A stretch of DNA of 64,000 nucleotides from Chloracidobacterium sp. (GCA_016706275.1 JADJJY010000001.1:744001-808000), one strand, 5' to 3'. Shown: positions 1 through 9,662, counted from the stretch's first letter. Program-made: numbers and translations. Notes: generated by a model from the sequence alone, not told the origin.

Positions 1-16
1 TTCGACTTTTGACCCT

Positions 17-1087
17 TTATTCTGGGACGAAATTAAGCTCCGCAATGTTGTCAGTTACCTGAATGACCTGCGGCTGGAAATTGAATCGTCGTGACGAGAC
101 CGAGACGATATAGGTCTGGCCGGGCTCGAGATCATCAAAGGTATATCGTCCGCCCTTGACCGTGATCGTGCTCCGGACGACTCCCGCCTGATCCGTTAGG
201 GTCACTCTTGCTCCCACGAGTCCGCGACCGTCTGACGAGGTCAAAACACGACCATTAACGCCAACGCCGGCAGCTGTTGCAGGGGCGGGCTGGATACAGG
301 TTTGGCCCGTGACACAAGTAACATTAAGCGTGTAAGTATCGCTTGGCCCCGGAGGTGTTCCACCGGTCGAATAACCGTCAACAACAATGTGATAAGTACC
401 CGCCGGCATGGTTGTGATCTGAACCGATTCCGCAGCACCCGCGACTCCACTGTCATCTATGACGATCCCGTCGGCGAGCGAACTGCTGCAAACGTTGGTA
501 TAGACCATGACTGCCATGTCCTGCGCCGTAGGATCCATATTCACCAGTATATTTGCATTGCCGGTATTAAATGTGATTTTGTACGCTGAATCCGGACCGG
601 TGCCAGTGCCGGTATATACCGCACCAGTAGGAAGCGAGCCCGCGCTCCCCCCACCCGTCTCTGTGCACGTCGGGCACCCGGTAAGGGTGGGGAATGTGGT
701 ATCAGGTGGCAGATCATAGTTATCTGTTAATCCCACCGTGGTTCCCGCAGCGTCGGTATACGGCAAGGCGGCAATAGTCGTCGCCGGGGCCCCGCATGTG
801 TCCCCGCCAGCAAACATCCTAAGCAAGGATTTTTGCTTCGCACGCTTGGGATCGATCAGATACTGACGAGAAAGGTCGCTATGAACGAGCTTGTTAAAGG
901 TTTTGGCCTTAACGGCCTCCATGTAATTGACGACCTTTTTATTACCGGCAAAGAGATCTTTGTTTTTCAGAACAATTGCCTTTGCACGGTACATATCGTT
1001 GCCAAGAACAAAGCAAACAGCTATTACCAGACAAGCTAGGACTAATTGATACCTGCGTAAGTTACGACTAATACCCGAACCTTTCAT
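17..1087 (-). CDS. Secreted protein, PPC-like domain plus C-terminal CarboxypepD_reg domain
   Basis: Product of 356 residues. An N-terminal hydrophobic stretch (VLACLVIAVCFVLGN) acts as signal peptide or anchor. The middle (about 110-265) has the glycine/threonine-rich pattern and the AGTYHIVVDGY motif of bacterial pre-peptidase C-terminal (PPC) domains. The last 80 residues (GRVLTSSDGRGLVGARVTLT, then YTFDDLEPGQTY) form a carboxypeptidase-regulatory-like beta sandwich. The ATG at 1087 is chosen because GAGGAG lies just upstream; the reading frame is open for 41 more codons upstream. No catalytic domain is visible, so it is probably a surface or secreted accessory protein. Its C-terminal domain resembles that of the M23 protein at 27.9 kb. 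Confidence 0.8.
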   Translation of the reverse strand: MKGSGISRNLRRYQLVLACLVIAVCFVLGNDMYRAKAIVLKNKDLFAGNKKVVNYMEAVKAKTFNKLVHSDLSRQYLIDPKRAKQKSLLRMFAGGDTCGAPATTIAALPYTDAAGTTVGLTDNYDLPPDTTFPTLTGCPTCTETGGGSAGSLPTGAVYTGTGTGPDSAYKITFNTGNANILVNMDPTAQDMAVMVYTNVCSSSLADGIVIDDSGVAGAAESVQITTMPAGTYHIVVDGYSTGGTPPGPSDTYTLNVTCVTGQTCIQPAPATAAGVGVNGRVLTSSDGRGLVGARVTLTDQAGVVRSTITVKGGRYTFDDLEPGQTYIVSVSSRRFNFQPQVIQVTDNIAELNFVPE

Positions 1088-1284
1088 TATTTTTCTCCTC
1101 AACTGATTTAATGACAAAATGTTATCGAAACTCGTTTGTTCAAAAACTAGATATGGTCGATATTCGACTAAATAATTAATAAAGAAATTGCTCTGTGGAT
1201 TGTAAGCCATTTTTATTCAAAATACAAGGTCATTTTAGTGGCGTTACTGTATGGCAGGTTTGAGGGAAATTGCCGAACAAAAAA

Positions 1285-1315
1285 GGAAAACTGCCCCCGG
1301 AGGGCCTCAGTTTTT
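1285..1315 (-). terminator. Rho-independent terminator after the sulfotransferase gene
   Basis: On the minus strand an AAAACTGAGGCCC / GGGGGCAGTTTT stem-loop is followed by CCTTTTTT. It begins just downstream of the stop codon at 1323, as expected for a terminator of the minus-strand gene. Confidence 0.7.
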
Positions 1316-1322
1316 CGAGGGA

Positions 1323-2560
1323 CTACACGCCAATTATGCCAAAGTCGGTTGAAGGAAAAGCCTTTGCAAGTTCTTTTATTCGGTCACGTTGGGTTTCGGA
1401 CAATACGGCCTTACCCCTGCCAACTATCCCTTTATTGAAACGATTGGTATCTTTTTTCTCTTCGTTTTCGGCGATCTTTTGCTCGATAAATTCGTTCGGG
1501 GCACTGATACCGTAAAACGATAAAATATCTGCAACGGCACCGCTTTTATCGCTAACCATTTGCTCGAATGTTACCCATTTCATTTCGAGCCTATGGTCTT
1601 TTTCGGCCTGCTGCCATGAGGCAACGAATTGAAAATACCAGGGCAGGGCATATTGGATCAAAATATCGATCTTTTCATCATCGGAAAACGAATTGAAATC
1701 TTCCTTGTCAAAAAATGTGCTGAAAGCAAATCCCTTTGAATAAAAGTCGAGCAGACTTGCAGTTGTATCAAATATATTCCGCACCAAAACTGTTGGGCGA
1801 ACGCCAAACGCTTGCATCATTTGCATATTCGCCTCCGATGCCCGTGCGTGCTGCTGAGTGACAGTATTCACGTTGCCAAATTTAACAAAGTGGGGTAGAT
1901 CGAGCTCCTGTTCGTTTTGCAAACTGGCATAGACCGAGAACATATCCCTAAAGCCGGTCACGCCAACCAATACATTCTTTAAAAAGGTCGAACCGCTTTT
2001 AGGTGCACAAGTGATGAATATGTGTCGTCCGAGATCTTTTCGTTGTAACGCGTCGTGTAATCGCTAAGGATCGCAGGTGATTTTAACCAGGCACGTGCAT
2101 TAATAAGGTCGATGTAATAAGAGGGACAAGGCTCGATAGACATAGCCTTACGGATCAAGAATAGAGCCACTTCGTGCTGGCGTGCGTTGTACAGATCGAG
2201 TGAGATATTTCTAAAAATATCGGCAAACTTACCCCGAAACTCGGCGTCTTGTGCCATCTCACTAGAAAGTGCAAGTGCAGTTACCTCTGGCAAATACCGG
2301 TTAACGGAAAGATGCTCACCCGCCGTCAGCAATTGGCTGATCCGCATTCGATATGCCGTCAGTAGATTGTGTTTGATAATGTCCTGAACGGGAGAGCCTG
2401 CGGGTGCTTTCTCGATCGCGAGCTTAAAAGCCAATATGGCCGGATCAGCCTGGAATTTCTCAAGAAACCCCAGGCCGCGGTCCACATCTGCTTTGATCTG
2501 AAGGGCCTTTTCCTGCTCATCGGTATCGACCTGTAGTTCAAATGCTTGAGGTGTTGCCAT
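1323..2560 (-). pseudogene. TPR-like/sulfotransferase protein, interrupted by a frameshift
   Basis: Two reading frames together encode one sulfotransferase. The first (2560 to 1979) gives a helical TPR-like N-terminal region. The second supplies the PAPS-binding loop CAPKSGSTFL (near 2010-1985), the 3'-phosphate motif VLVRNIFDTTASLLDFY and the rest of the sulfotransferase fold down to the stop at 1323. The second frame has no ATG, GTG or TTG between its upstream stop and the P-loop, so it cannot start on its own before the P-loop. Adding one base to the A4 run at 2037-2040 joins RYNEK to DLGRHIFIT and gives about 412 residues. The cause may be a real mutation or a homopolymer sequencing error. 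Family activity: sulfate transfer from PAPS to a carbohydrate or peptide acceptor. Confidence 0.8.
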
Positions 2561-2585
2561 GGTAATCGATAATAAAGAAAAAATG

Positions 2586-5042
2586 CTATTTCGTAAGACT
2601 TGGGCTGCTGGGATCGGCTAAATCGGGTTCGGCATCTGGCAATAAATAGGGCTTGGTTGCCGATCCTGACACATCTTCATCGAGAGTAGCACTAAGCACA
2701 TCACTTATAAGTTTTGCCGGGATGATCTCAAGCTCTTTTCGGACGTCTTCGGGGATATCCTCTGTGTCGCCTAAGTTGCGGTCAGGCAGCACTATGCGGC
2801 GGATGCCGGCACGGTGGGCGGCGAGGATCTTTTCTTTGACGCCGCCGACGGGGAACACGAGTCCTGACAGCGTGATCTCGCCGGTCATTGCCGTATCAAA
2901 ACGCACCTTGCGTCCGGTATAGAGCGATGCCATTGCCGAAGCCATCGTTACGCCTGCCGAGGGGCCGTCTTTTGGTATCGAGCCTGCCGGGACATGGACA
3001 TGGATGCCGTTGTTTTTGATCATCTCGGGGTCGATGCCAAATTCGGCAGCGTGCGACCACAGATAACTGCGGGCAGCCTGGGCCGATTCTTTCATTACCT
3101 CGCCAAGCTGTCCTGTCAGCGTCAAGCCGCTGCCGCCGGGTAGTAGCGTTGCCTCGATAAACAGCACTTCACCGCCCATCTCTGTCCACGCCATGCCTGT
3201 CGCGACACCCGGCGGCAGATCTTTGCGGGCTTCTTCGGGAAACACTTTAGCAGCCCCGAGATAGCCCTTTATCTCGTCGGCGGAGATCGTTACCTTGTCG
3301 GTCAAGCCTTCGGCGACCTTTAGGGCAACTTTTCGAGCGAGATTGCCGACAGTCCTCTCAAGTTGGCGGACACCCGCCTCGCGCGTGTAACTCATCGTCA
3401 GCAGATTTATCGCGTCGTCGGTGATCGTCAGCTGATCTTCGGACAAGCCGTTTTCCTTGATCTGACGCGGTATCAGATATTGTTTTGCGATATTTAGCTT
3501 TTCGCGGTCGCTGTAACCCGCAAGCTGGATTATCTCCATGCGGTCGCGTAGTGGCATCGGGATCGGGGCTAGCTGATTTGCCGTCGCGATAAAGAAAACC
3601 TTTGACAGGTCGAACGGCAGGTCGATGTAATTATCACGAAATGTATTGTTTTGAGCTGGATCTAAGATCTCCAACAAAGCAGACGCCGGATCGCCGCGAA
3701 AATCGTTTCCGAGCTTGTCGATCTCGTCGAGCATCAGCACCGGATTATTGACGGCGACACGCCGCAGCGATTGAATGATGCGTCCGGGCATTGCCCCGAC
3801 GTAAGTTCGCCGGTGGCCTCGAAGCTCGGCTTCGTCACGCATCCCGCCCAGGCTCAATCGGTCAAACTCACGCCCCAACGCTCTCGCGATCGAACGCCCA
3901 AGCGACGTTTTACCCACGCCCGGAGGGCCCACGAACAGGATGATAGGGCTTTTTGAATCGGGCCGCAGTTTGACGACGGCAAGCGATTCTAAAATGCGTT
4001 CTTTAATATCCTCGAGGCCGTAATGATCTTCGTCGAGAACCTTTCGGGCTTCGTTGAGATCGAGCTTTTCCTCGCTCGCCTTTCGCCAAGGCAGCTCGAG
4101 GATGTATTCGAGATAGGTGCGGATGACGTGATAATCAGGTGCGGCTTGGGGCAGAGCCTCCATCCGCTTGAGTTCGCGGGTCGCCTCTTTGCGGACATCG
4201 TCCGGCAGATCGGCTTTTTCGAGCCGCTCACGCAGTTGGTCTGCCTCGGCTTTTTCACCGCCCTCGTCATCACCGAGCTCTTTCTGGATCGCCTTCATCT
4301 GCTGCCGCAGGACGTAATCGCGCTGCGATTTGTCCATCTCGTGCTGAGCCTCGTTCGCGATCTTTGAACGGATCTGCATGATCTCAAGCTCACGTGCGAG
4401 CGCAGCGTGCGTTAGCGTCAACAGGCCGTCAACAGTACTAGATTCGAGCATTTTCTGCTCGGTCTCGACGCCTAGGTCGAGGACGGAAGCGAGAAAATAA
4501 GATAGCTGAACAGGGTCTTCTTGAGAGGTGACGGCGACGCGGATCTCAGGCGGTACCTGTGGCAACAATGCTAGAGCCTCTTGGATCATTCCGTGAATAT
4601 TTCGTTTTAACGCCTCGGTCTCTTCTTCGTCAACGCGGCGAAGCTCGGGCAGCACTTGTATTTTGGCTTTAAGATACGGCTGTTCGCCGGTCCATTCGAT
4701 CACCTCAAAACGGTCGATGCCCTGCACGATGAGCTGCATGATACCCTCATTCCGCATCATCCGTTTTATGTTGACAATGGTGCCTATGCGGTAGAGATCG
4801 TCGGGTTTGGCGTCGTCGCCGGTGACGTTTTCGGTCTTGGTCGTGACACAAGCGATCAGCTTTTCCTCGGTCGCCAGTGATGACTCGACCGCACGCGTCG
4901 AACGCTCACGCCCGACTGCCAGCGGCACGACCGTCTCAGGAAACAGCGTCGTATTCTGCAGCGGCAGCACCGCGATCTCAAGCTCCCGCGGCAGCTTGAT
5001 GTCCTGTGTTTTGAATTGTTCGTCGACTATTTCGTCAGCCAT
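2586..5042 (-). CDS. lon: ATP-dependent protease Lon
   Basis: 818 residues, the normal length for LonA. The N-terminal substrate-binding domain (IAVLPLQNTTLFPETVVPLAVG) is followed by a coiled-coil region, the AAA+ domain with Walker A GPPGVGKTS near residue 370 and Walker B VLMLDEIDKLG, and the protease domain with the catalytic serine in DGPSAGVTMA (about 693) and lysine in GGVKEKILAA (about 735). It degrades misfolded and regulatory proteins in the cytoplasm. It is last in a same-strand run of CBS protein, secreted protein, Hsp20 and lon with very short gaps, so co-transcription with a small heat-shock protein is likely. All catalytic residues are present. Confidence 0.98.
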   Translation of the reverse strand: MADEIVDEQFKTQDIKLPRELEIAVLPLQNTTLFPETVVPLAVGRERSTRAVESSLATEEKLIACVTTKTENVTGDDAKPDDLYRIGTIVNIKRMMRNEGIMQLIVQGIDRFEVIEWTGEQPYLKAKIQVLPELRRVDEEETEALKRNIHGMIQEALALLPQVPPEIRVAVTSQEDPVQLSYFLASVLDLGVETEQKMLESSTVDGLLTLTHAALARELEIMQIRSKIANEAQHEMDKSQRDYVLRQQMKAIQKELGDDEGGEKAEADQLRERLEKADLPDDVRKEATRELKRMEALPQAAPDYHVIRTYLEYILELPWRKASEEKLDLNEARKVLDEDHYGLEDIKERILESLAVVKLRPDSKSPIILFVGPPGVGKTSLGRSIARALGREFDRLSLGGMRDEAELRGHRRTYVGAMPGRIIQSLRRVAVNNPVLMLDEIDKLGNDFRGDPASALLEILDPAQNNTFRDNYIDLPFDLSKVFFIATANQLAPIPMPLRDRMEIIQLAGYSDREKLNIAKQYLIPRQIKENGLSEDQLTITDDAINLLTMSYTREAGVRQLERTVGNLARKVALKVAEGLTDKVTISADEIKGYLGAAKVFPEEARKDLPPGVATGMAWTEMGGEVLFIEATLLPGGSGLTLTGQLGEVMKESAQAARSYLWSHAAEFGIDPEMIKNNGIHVHVPAGSIPKDGPSAGVTMASAMASLYTGRKVRFDTAMTGEITLSGLVFPVGGVKEKILAAHRAGIRRIVLPDRNLGDTEDIPEDVRKELEIIPAKLISDVLSATLDEDVSGSATKPYLLPDAEPDLADPSSPSLTK

Positions 5043-5064
5043 AAATATTTCTTGGAGCAGTCAT

Positions 5065-5424
5065 CTACTTAGCCTTGCTCAGGGTTATAATCAGCAGCCC
5101 GTTCTCGAAAATATGCTCGACCTTTGCTCCGTCTATCGAGGCAGGAAACTTTAGCGTTTTTTCAAAATTGCTGTAGCTGATCTCCATCTGCTGGAACGAC
5201 ACGCCTTCGCCGCACGAGCGGTCCTTGCGGCATCCTGCGATAGACAGCACGTTGCCCTGTATGTCGATCTCGATGTCCTCGGGTGAGACGCCCGCAAGCT
5301 CGACCTTTACCACCCAGCCGTCCGGCGTTTGATAGACGTCCGCCGCCGGATACCAAAGCTGGCCGGAGCGGACATTTTTGGATGTCCCGACAAATTGAAA
5401 AAAACGATTGGTCGATTTAGCCAT
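5065..5424 (-). CDS. Small heat-shock protein, Hsp20/alpha-crystallin family
   Basis: 119 residues carrying an alpha-crystallin domain. The WVVKVELAGVSPEDIEIDIQ strand pair and the closing GLLIITLSKAK segment are typical of ATP-independent holdase chaperones. The start codon overlaps the stop of the upstream secreted-protein gene as TAATG, indicating translational coupling. lon begins 22 bases downstream, which pairs a holdase with a protease. CRKDRSCGEG adds two cysteines in the middle loop that most family members lack. No CIRCE element was seen. Confidence 0.93.
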   Translation of the reverse strand: MAKSTNRFFQFVGTSKNVRSGQLWYPAADVYQTPDGWVVKVELAGVSPEDIEIDIQGNVLSIAGCRKDRSCGEGVSFQQMEISYSNFEKTLKFPASIDGAKVEHIFENGLLIITLSKAK

Positions 5425-6068
5425 TATTTGCTGAATTTTATCGTTTGTAGACTAAAGTCAACGATCACGTCCTGCTTTGGGTCATACAACGTAATTACAA
5501 AAAACAAAGCGACATTTTTGCGAACGGCCGCTATATAACGTTGGCGAAACTTGCGGTTGTTCTGAAGCCCTTCAACCTCAAATGCCACAAATTTTACACC
5601 GCCAAATGTGAGCCGATAGATATCTTTTGCAAGCGTTAAATTAGGCGACGAAAGCACGAGCTTTTTGTTGGCGTCGATATACGCGTCGACGGTGGTTGTC
5701 TTAACAAGACGCTCGATGCCGCTTGAGAATAGTGCCGATTTTTCCTGTCCGGCAAGTGATGGCGGTGTGGCCTGAAATAGAACCTGCGTATTCGCCGCCG
5801 AGCTTTGCAGAGTGTTATCCGCAGTCTTAACGGCTGTTTCACGATTCTTAGCGACGACCGCTTTGTTTTGATCCGTTGTGAAAAAATTCCACCCGCCGGG
5901 GGCGAGGATCGTAAAACCTAGCTGGCTGTTGGTATAGAGCTTGCCGTCAAAACTACCGCTCGCGGCGATCGCCTCAGCGGAGGGAAGTTGAGCCTGAACG
6001 ACCGCCGAACTTGTAAGCAGCACGGCGGTCATCAGAACTAAGATCGAAATGATTCGACGGACAAACAT
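5424..6068 (-). CDS. Exported protein of unknown function
   Basis: 214 residues with a clear signal peptide (RRIISILVLMTAVLLTSSAV, cleavage probably after VQA). The mature part starts with a region like GKLYTNSQLGFTILAPGGWN, a pattern seen in PsbP/Mog1-like folds, and ends with a beta-rich stretch (FFVITLYDPKQDVIVDFSLQ). I cannot name the family with confidence. It lies 3 bases after the CBS gene and overlaps the hsp20 start, so it is part of the same transcription unit, which suggests a role in envelope stress or quality control (inference). Confidence 0.7.
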   Translation of the reverse strand: MFVRRIISILVLMTAVLLTSSAVVQAQLPSAEAIAASGSFDGKLYTNSQLGFTILAPGGWNFFTTDQNKAVVAKNRETAVKTADNTLQSSAANTQVLFQATPPSLAGQEKSALFSSGIERLVKTTTVDAYIDANKKLVLSSPNLTLAKDIYRLTFGGVKFVAFEVEGLQNNRKFRQRYIAAVRKNVALFFVITLYDPKQDVIVDFSLQTIKFSK

Positions 6069-6071
6069 CAG

Positions 6072-6539
6072 CTAATTCTTTCCCCAAAATGCGGCTCCGC
6101 TTGAGATCTCTTCGAGAGTTTCGGCGATCTCTTTTTCGTCTTCCATTTCGAGAGCCACATCGGCCATCGCGATGATACCGGCGAGCGAACCGTCTGCGTT
6201 GACGACCGGAATACGGCGTACCTGTTTGTCGCCCATCAGACGGATCGCTTCGAAAACAAAATCGTCCGGTGCGACGGAGAAAAGTTCAGTCGTCATCACT
6301 TCGCCGATCGCGGTGTCAGAGCTCTTGCCGTCCGCCACGCCGCGAACAACAATATCGCGGTCGGTGACGATGCCGATCAATTTGCCGTCGTTTACAACCG
6401 GAACGGCGCCCATATCGCCGTCGCGCATCATCGATGCCACATCTCGAAGCGACATCTCACGCGTCGCCGTGCGGACGTTTTTGGTCATTATCTCACTCGC
6501 GCGTAAACGTGAAATGGCAGATGTCTCGGCCTCGGTCAT
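6072..6539 (-). CDS. CBS-domain pair protein
   Basis: 155 residues consisting almost wholly of two CBS motifs. The first (SEIMTKNVRTATREMSLRDV) ends in GIVTDRDIVVR and the second (VMTTELFSVAPDDFVFEAI) ends in GIIAMADVALE. Such stand-alone Bateman modules sense adenosyl nucleotides or act as regulatory partners. It is the first gene of the CBS-secreted-Hsp20-Lon run. The output partner cannot be deduced from sequence. Confidence 0.92.
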   Translation of the reverse strand: MTEAETSAISRLRASEIMTKNVRTATREMSLRDVASMMRDGDMGAVPVVNDGKLIGIVTDRDIVVRGVADGKSSDTAIGEVMTTELFSVAPDDFVFEAIRLMGDKQVRRIPVVNADGSLAGIIAMADVALEMEDEKEIAETLEEISSGAAFWGKN

Positions 6540-6600
6540 TTTCTTAACTCCTTTTAGCTATTTTGTTCGACAGGCGTGAATAAAGCAAGAAAGAAAATTG

Positions 6601-6669
6601 TCCACAGATCACGCTGATGAGAACCGATAAGAAAAAAACTCTTATCGGTTTTATCTGTGCTATCGGTGG
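6601..6669. repeat. Palindromic repeat, CACAGAT family
   Basis: An imperfect inverted repeat fills the gap between the nadA stop and the CBS gene. The left side reads TCCACAGATCACGCTGATGA, the centre ACCGATAAGA / TCTTATCGGT pairs perfectly around AAAAAAC, and the right side carries ATCTGTG and ATCGGTGG. It touches the nadA stop codon. It may form a cruciform or RNA hairpin and could also terminate nadA transcripts. Confidence 0.75.
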
Positions 6670-7782
6670 CTAATTTTTCTTTTCCGTCATCTCGATCATC
6701 CGTCCGAGGGCGACGCCGGCGTAGTGTTTGGTTTCGTCGTCGACGATGATCTCGTTGACGACGTTGCCGTCGAGGAGGTTTTCCATCACCCAGGCGAGGT
6801 TTTGCGGGGCGATTCGGTACATCGTCGCACACATGCAGAGGTCGGGGGCCAGCAGGCGGATCTCTTTGTCGGGAAAGCGTGTTTGCAGACGGTTAACTAG
6901 ATTGACCTCGGTTCCGATAGCCCATTTTGATCCGGCGGGCGAATTTTCTACCGTCTTAATGATGAACGATGTCGAACCGTCGAGGTCGCTGAGTTCAACA
7001 ACCTCACGCGGACATTCCGGGTGAACCAAAATTTGCATTCCCGGATGATCTTTTCGGATCTGTTCGACATGCCAAGGCTTAAAGCGTCCGTGCACAGAGC
7101 AATGGCCACGCCACAATATCAGTTTTGCTGCGTGAAGCTGTTCCTCGGTATTCCCGCCAAGCTCTTCGTGCGGATTCCACAAAACCATTTGATCTAACGG
7201 AATGCCAAATTTGGCTCCGGTGTTGCGGCCAAGATGCTGGTCGGGAAAGAAAAACATCTTGTCGTAATTTTTGAGATAGGTATTGAACAGCGGTATGGCG
7301 TTTGACGAAGTGCAGACGACGCCCTCGTTGCGGCCGCAAAACGCCTTGATTGCGGCGGACGAATTCATGTATGTGATCGGCGCGACGCGTGTTTCTAGAA
7401 CGCCGATCTCGCGCAACTGCTCCCACGCATCTTCGACCTGATCGATCGTCGCCATGTCGGCCATCGAGCAACCGGCTCCGAGATCGGGAAGTATGACATG
7501 CTGAAAATCTTTGCCGACAATATCGGCCGACTCGGCCATGAAATGAACGCCGCAAAAAACGATAAACTCCGCCTCAGTCTGCGAAGCCATTACCGAAAGC
7601 TGGTAACTGTCGCCCGTCAGATCGGCATGTTTGATGACGTCGTCGCGTTGATAATGATGCCCGAGTATGACGACGCGGCCACCAAGTTCGCGGCGGGCCG
7701 ACTCGATCCGCTCGGCGATCTCGGCGTCGGGCATTACGAGATAATCTTCGATGACACGAGTTTGTTCGAGAACTGCTGACAT
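6670..7782 (-). CDS. nadA: Quinolinate synthase A
   Basis: NadA condenses iminoaspartate with dihydroxyacetone phosphate to quinolinate in NAD biosynthesis, using a [4Fe-4S] cluster. Visible features: GHHYQRDDV, the TGDSYQLS loop, FCGVHFMAESAD with the first cluster cysteine, GRNEGVVCTSSNA with another, HPECPREV, and the C-terminal LAPDLCMCATM. 370 residues from the ATG at 7782; a TTG 36 bases upstream is also possible, neither having a strong ribosome-binding site. No nadB or nadC lies in the window. A palindromic repeat begins directly after its stop. Confidence 0.96.
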   Translation of the reverse strand: MSAVLEQTRVIEDYLVMPDAEIAERIESARRELGGRVVILGHHYQRDDVIKHADLTGDSYQLSVMASQTEAEFIVFCGVHFMAESADIVGKDFQHVILPDLGAGCSMADMATIDQVEDAWEQLREIGVLETRVAPITYMNSSAAIKAFCGRNEGVVCTSSNAIPLFNTYLKNYDKMFFFPDQHLGRNTGAKFGIPLDQMVLWNPHEELGGNTEEQLHAAKLILWRGHCSVHGRFKPWHVEQIRKDHPGMQILVHPECPREVVELSDLDGSTSFIIKTVENSPAGSKWAIGTEVNLVNRLQTRFPDKEIRLLAPDLCMCATMYRIAPQNLAWVMENLLDGNVVNEIIVDDETKHYAGVALGRMIEMTEKKN

Positions 7783-7891
7783 ACTCGAATGATTGCAATT
7801 TTGAGAGTTGTTTCGCAAGCCGCGAGACTGATCGGACTAACCTTTTCGGATTCGCGATGAAAGAGGAAATGGGAGATCGCCTTTAGCAAAA

Positions 7892-8968
7892 TTACTTAAC
7901 CCCAAGGATCTTCTCGATAACGAGAATGATCCCGTAGGATAAAGCCGCGATCAGTGCGGCCATCGGGATGGTCAGTACCCAAGCCCAGACGATGCGGCCC
8001 GCGACGCCCCATTTAACCGCAGAAAATCGTTTTGCCGAGCCGACGCCGACAATCGAGCCCGTGATCGTATGCGTCGTTGAAACCGGAATTCCGGCCGCGG
8101 TTGCACCAAACAAAGTCAGAGCTCCGGCTGTCTCCGCACAAAATCCACCCACGGGCTGGAGTTTCACGATCTTGGTTCCCATCGTCTTTACAATGCGCCA
8201 CCCTCCGGAAAGAGTGCCTAATCCGATTGCCGCGTGAGCAGCTAGCACGACCCACAATGGTATTTCGGGGAGCTTGCCCGCCGCAGTCATCTGCAAATAG
8301 CCACCCGAGACAAGCACGATCGTAATGATGCCCATTGTCTTTTGAGCGTCATTGCCGCCATGCCCGAGCGAATACGCAGCCGCCGAAAACAGCTGCCCCA
8401 CGCGAAAGCCGCGGTCGACCTTATGCAGTGAAAACCGGTGAAAGATCCAATAGACCGACACCATCATGATGAAGCCCAGCGTCATCCCGATCAGTGGTGA
8501 TAATACGATGAAACTGAGCGTTTTGATCCAACCCTCGGCTTTCAGCACCGTTTCGACACTATTGAACCCGAAGAAATAAATGTATGACGAGATTGCTCCG
8601 CCGGCGTATGCACCTACCAGAGCGTGCGAACTGGATGTAGGCAATCCGAGCCACCATGTGATCAGATTCCAGATCGTCGCCCCGAGGACGGCCGCGAGCA
8701 ACACGTACAATTGGTCCCCCTGAGGAATGACCGCAATGTTGACCATGTCGCCGCCAATGGTCTTTGCAACTGCAGTGCCGAATACAAGGAAGGCGACAAA
8801 GTTAAAAAATGCGGCCCATGCCACCGCGACTCCGGGTGAGAGGACGCGTGTTGCAACTACTGTCGCTATCGAATTAGCTGCATCATGAAATCCGTTCACA
8901 TAGTCGAATATCAAAGCGACCGCAATGATCAGTACAACTAATCCAAAGGAAACTGTTTGTGCATCCAT
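7892..8968 (-). CDS. Inorganic phosphate transporter, Pit family
   Basis: 358 residues, about ten membrane segments. The inverted duplicated Pit signatures are both present: GFHDAANSIATVVATRVLSP near the N terminus and SLGHGGNDAQKTMGIITI in the middle, with PVSTTHTITGSIVGVG in the second half. It moves phosphate (usually as a metal phosphate) with protons across the inner membrane. It lies 9 bases after the DUF47 gene, and the phoU-DUF47-pit order implies phosphate-linked control. Confidence 0.95.
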   Translation of the reverse strand: MDAQTVSFGLVVLIIAVALIFDYVNGFHDAANSIATVVATRVLSPGVAVAWAAFFNFVAFLVFGTAVAKTIGGDMVNIAVIPQGDQLYVLLAAVLGATIWNLITWWLGLPTSSSHALVGAYAGGAISSYIYFFGFNSVETVLKAEGWIKTLSFIVLSPLIGMTLGFIMMVSVYWIFHRFSLHKVDRGFRVGQLFSAAAYSLGHGGNDAQKTMGIITIVLVSGGYLQMTAAGKLPEIPLWVVLAAHAAIGLGTLSGGWRIVKTMGTKIVKLQPVGGFCAETAGALTLFGATAAGIPVSTTHTITGSIVGVGSAKRFSAVKWGVAGRIVWAWVLTIPMAALIAALSYGIILVIEKILGVK

Positions 8969-8977
8969 ATTTACGCC

Positions 8978-9595
8978 TTAGTTGTGCTTTAGAACGATGC
9001 TTTCGATGATGTTGCCGACACTCTCGCAGCGGTCGGTTCCGTGCTCAAGGATCTCGTAAAGCTCTTTCCATTTGATGATCTTTACGGCATCTGAGTTTTT
9101 GAATAGAGCGGCCATCGCACGGAAATAGACCTCATCGGCATCGTTTTCTAGCCGCTGAATATCAAGCAAGTTCTGCTCCATACCTTTAGCCGTTTTGAGG
9201 TGTGAAACTGCTCCGTGGATCTCGGCGGCCTGCTTTTCAAGTACAACGGCAAGCTCGACTGCAAAAGGGTCTGACTCGTGAATGTCGTACATAACAACAA
9301 CCCGAGCGGCAGCATCGATATAATCGCAAACGTCGTCCAGTGCGACCGAAAGCGTGTAGATATCCTCGCGGTCAAAGGGAGTGATAAACGATTTGTTGAG
9401 CTTGGTGGTAATGCTGTGAGTGATCTCGTCGCACTCGTGTTCGACGCTCTTGATCTTTTTTGACAAGGTGTCAAAATTCTCATCCGAACCCTGCAAAAGC
9501 TCGACGAGCAAAGCCGCCGCCTCTTGTATCTTTACGGTCATTTTCGAAAATAACGCAAAATAGTGATCTTCTTTCGGCAAAAAGCTAAAAGCCAT
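8978..9595 (-). CDS. DUF47 family (PhoU-like) phosphate transport regulator
   Basis: About 205 residues, all helical, starting MAFSFLPKEDHYFALF, the usual opening of DUF47 (TIGR00153) proteins. The ATG at 9595 is preferred over a longer frame because GGAGAG stands about 9 bases upstream. DUF47 proteins are distant PhoU relatives and are almost always found beside a Pit transporter, as here. It probably modulates Pit activity at the inner face of the membrane; the mechanism is not settled for the family. Confidence 0.93.
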   Translation of the reverse strand: MAFSFLPKEDHYFALFSKMTVKIQEAAALLVELLQGSDENFDTLSKKIKSVEHECDEITHSITTKLNKSFITPFDREDIYTLSVALDDVCDYIDAAARVVVMYDIHESDPFAVELAVVLEKQAAEIHGAVSHLKTAKGMEQNLLDIQRLENDADEVYFRAMAALFKNSDAVKIIKWKELYEILEHGTDRCESVGNIIESIVLKHN

Positions 9596-9662
9596 GTTCT
9601 TTTCTCTCCGGTACCAAGTTTTGAATTGAGAACCTAAATATATGCGAACCAAAAAATTATGT

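Noticed and set aside
2037..2040. Programmed frameshift in the sulfotransferase gene
   Set aside because: C GAA AAG is not a tandem slippery heptamer; an indel in the A run is simpler.
5425..6100. CIRCE/HrcA operator for hsp20-lon
   Set aside because: No TTAGCACTC-N9-GAGTGCTAA-like repeat was seen upstream of the unit or of hsp20.
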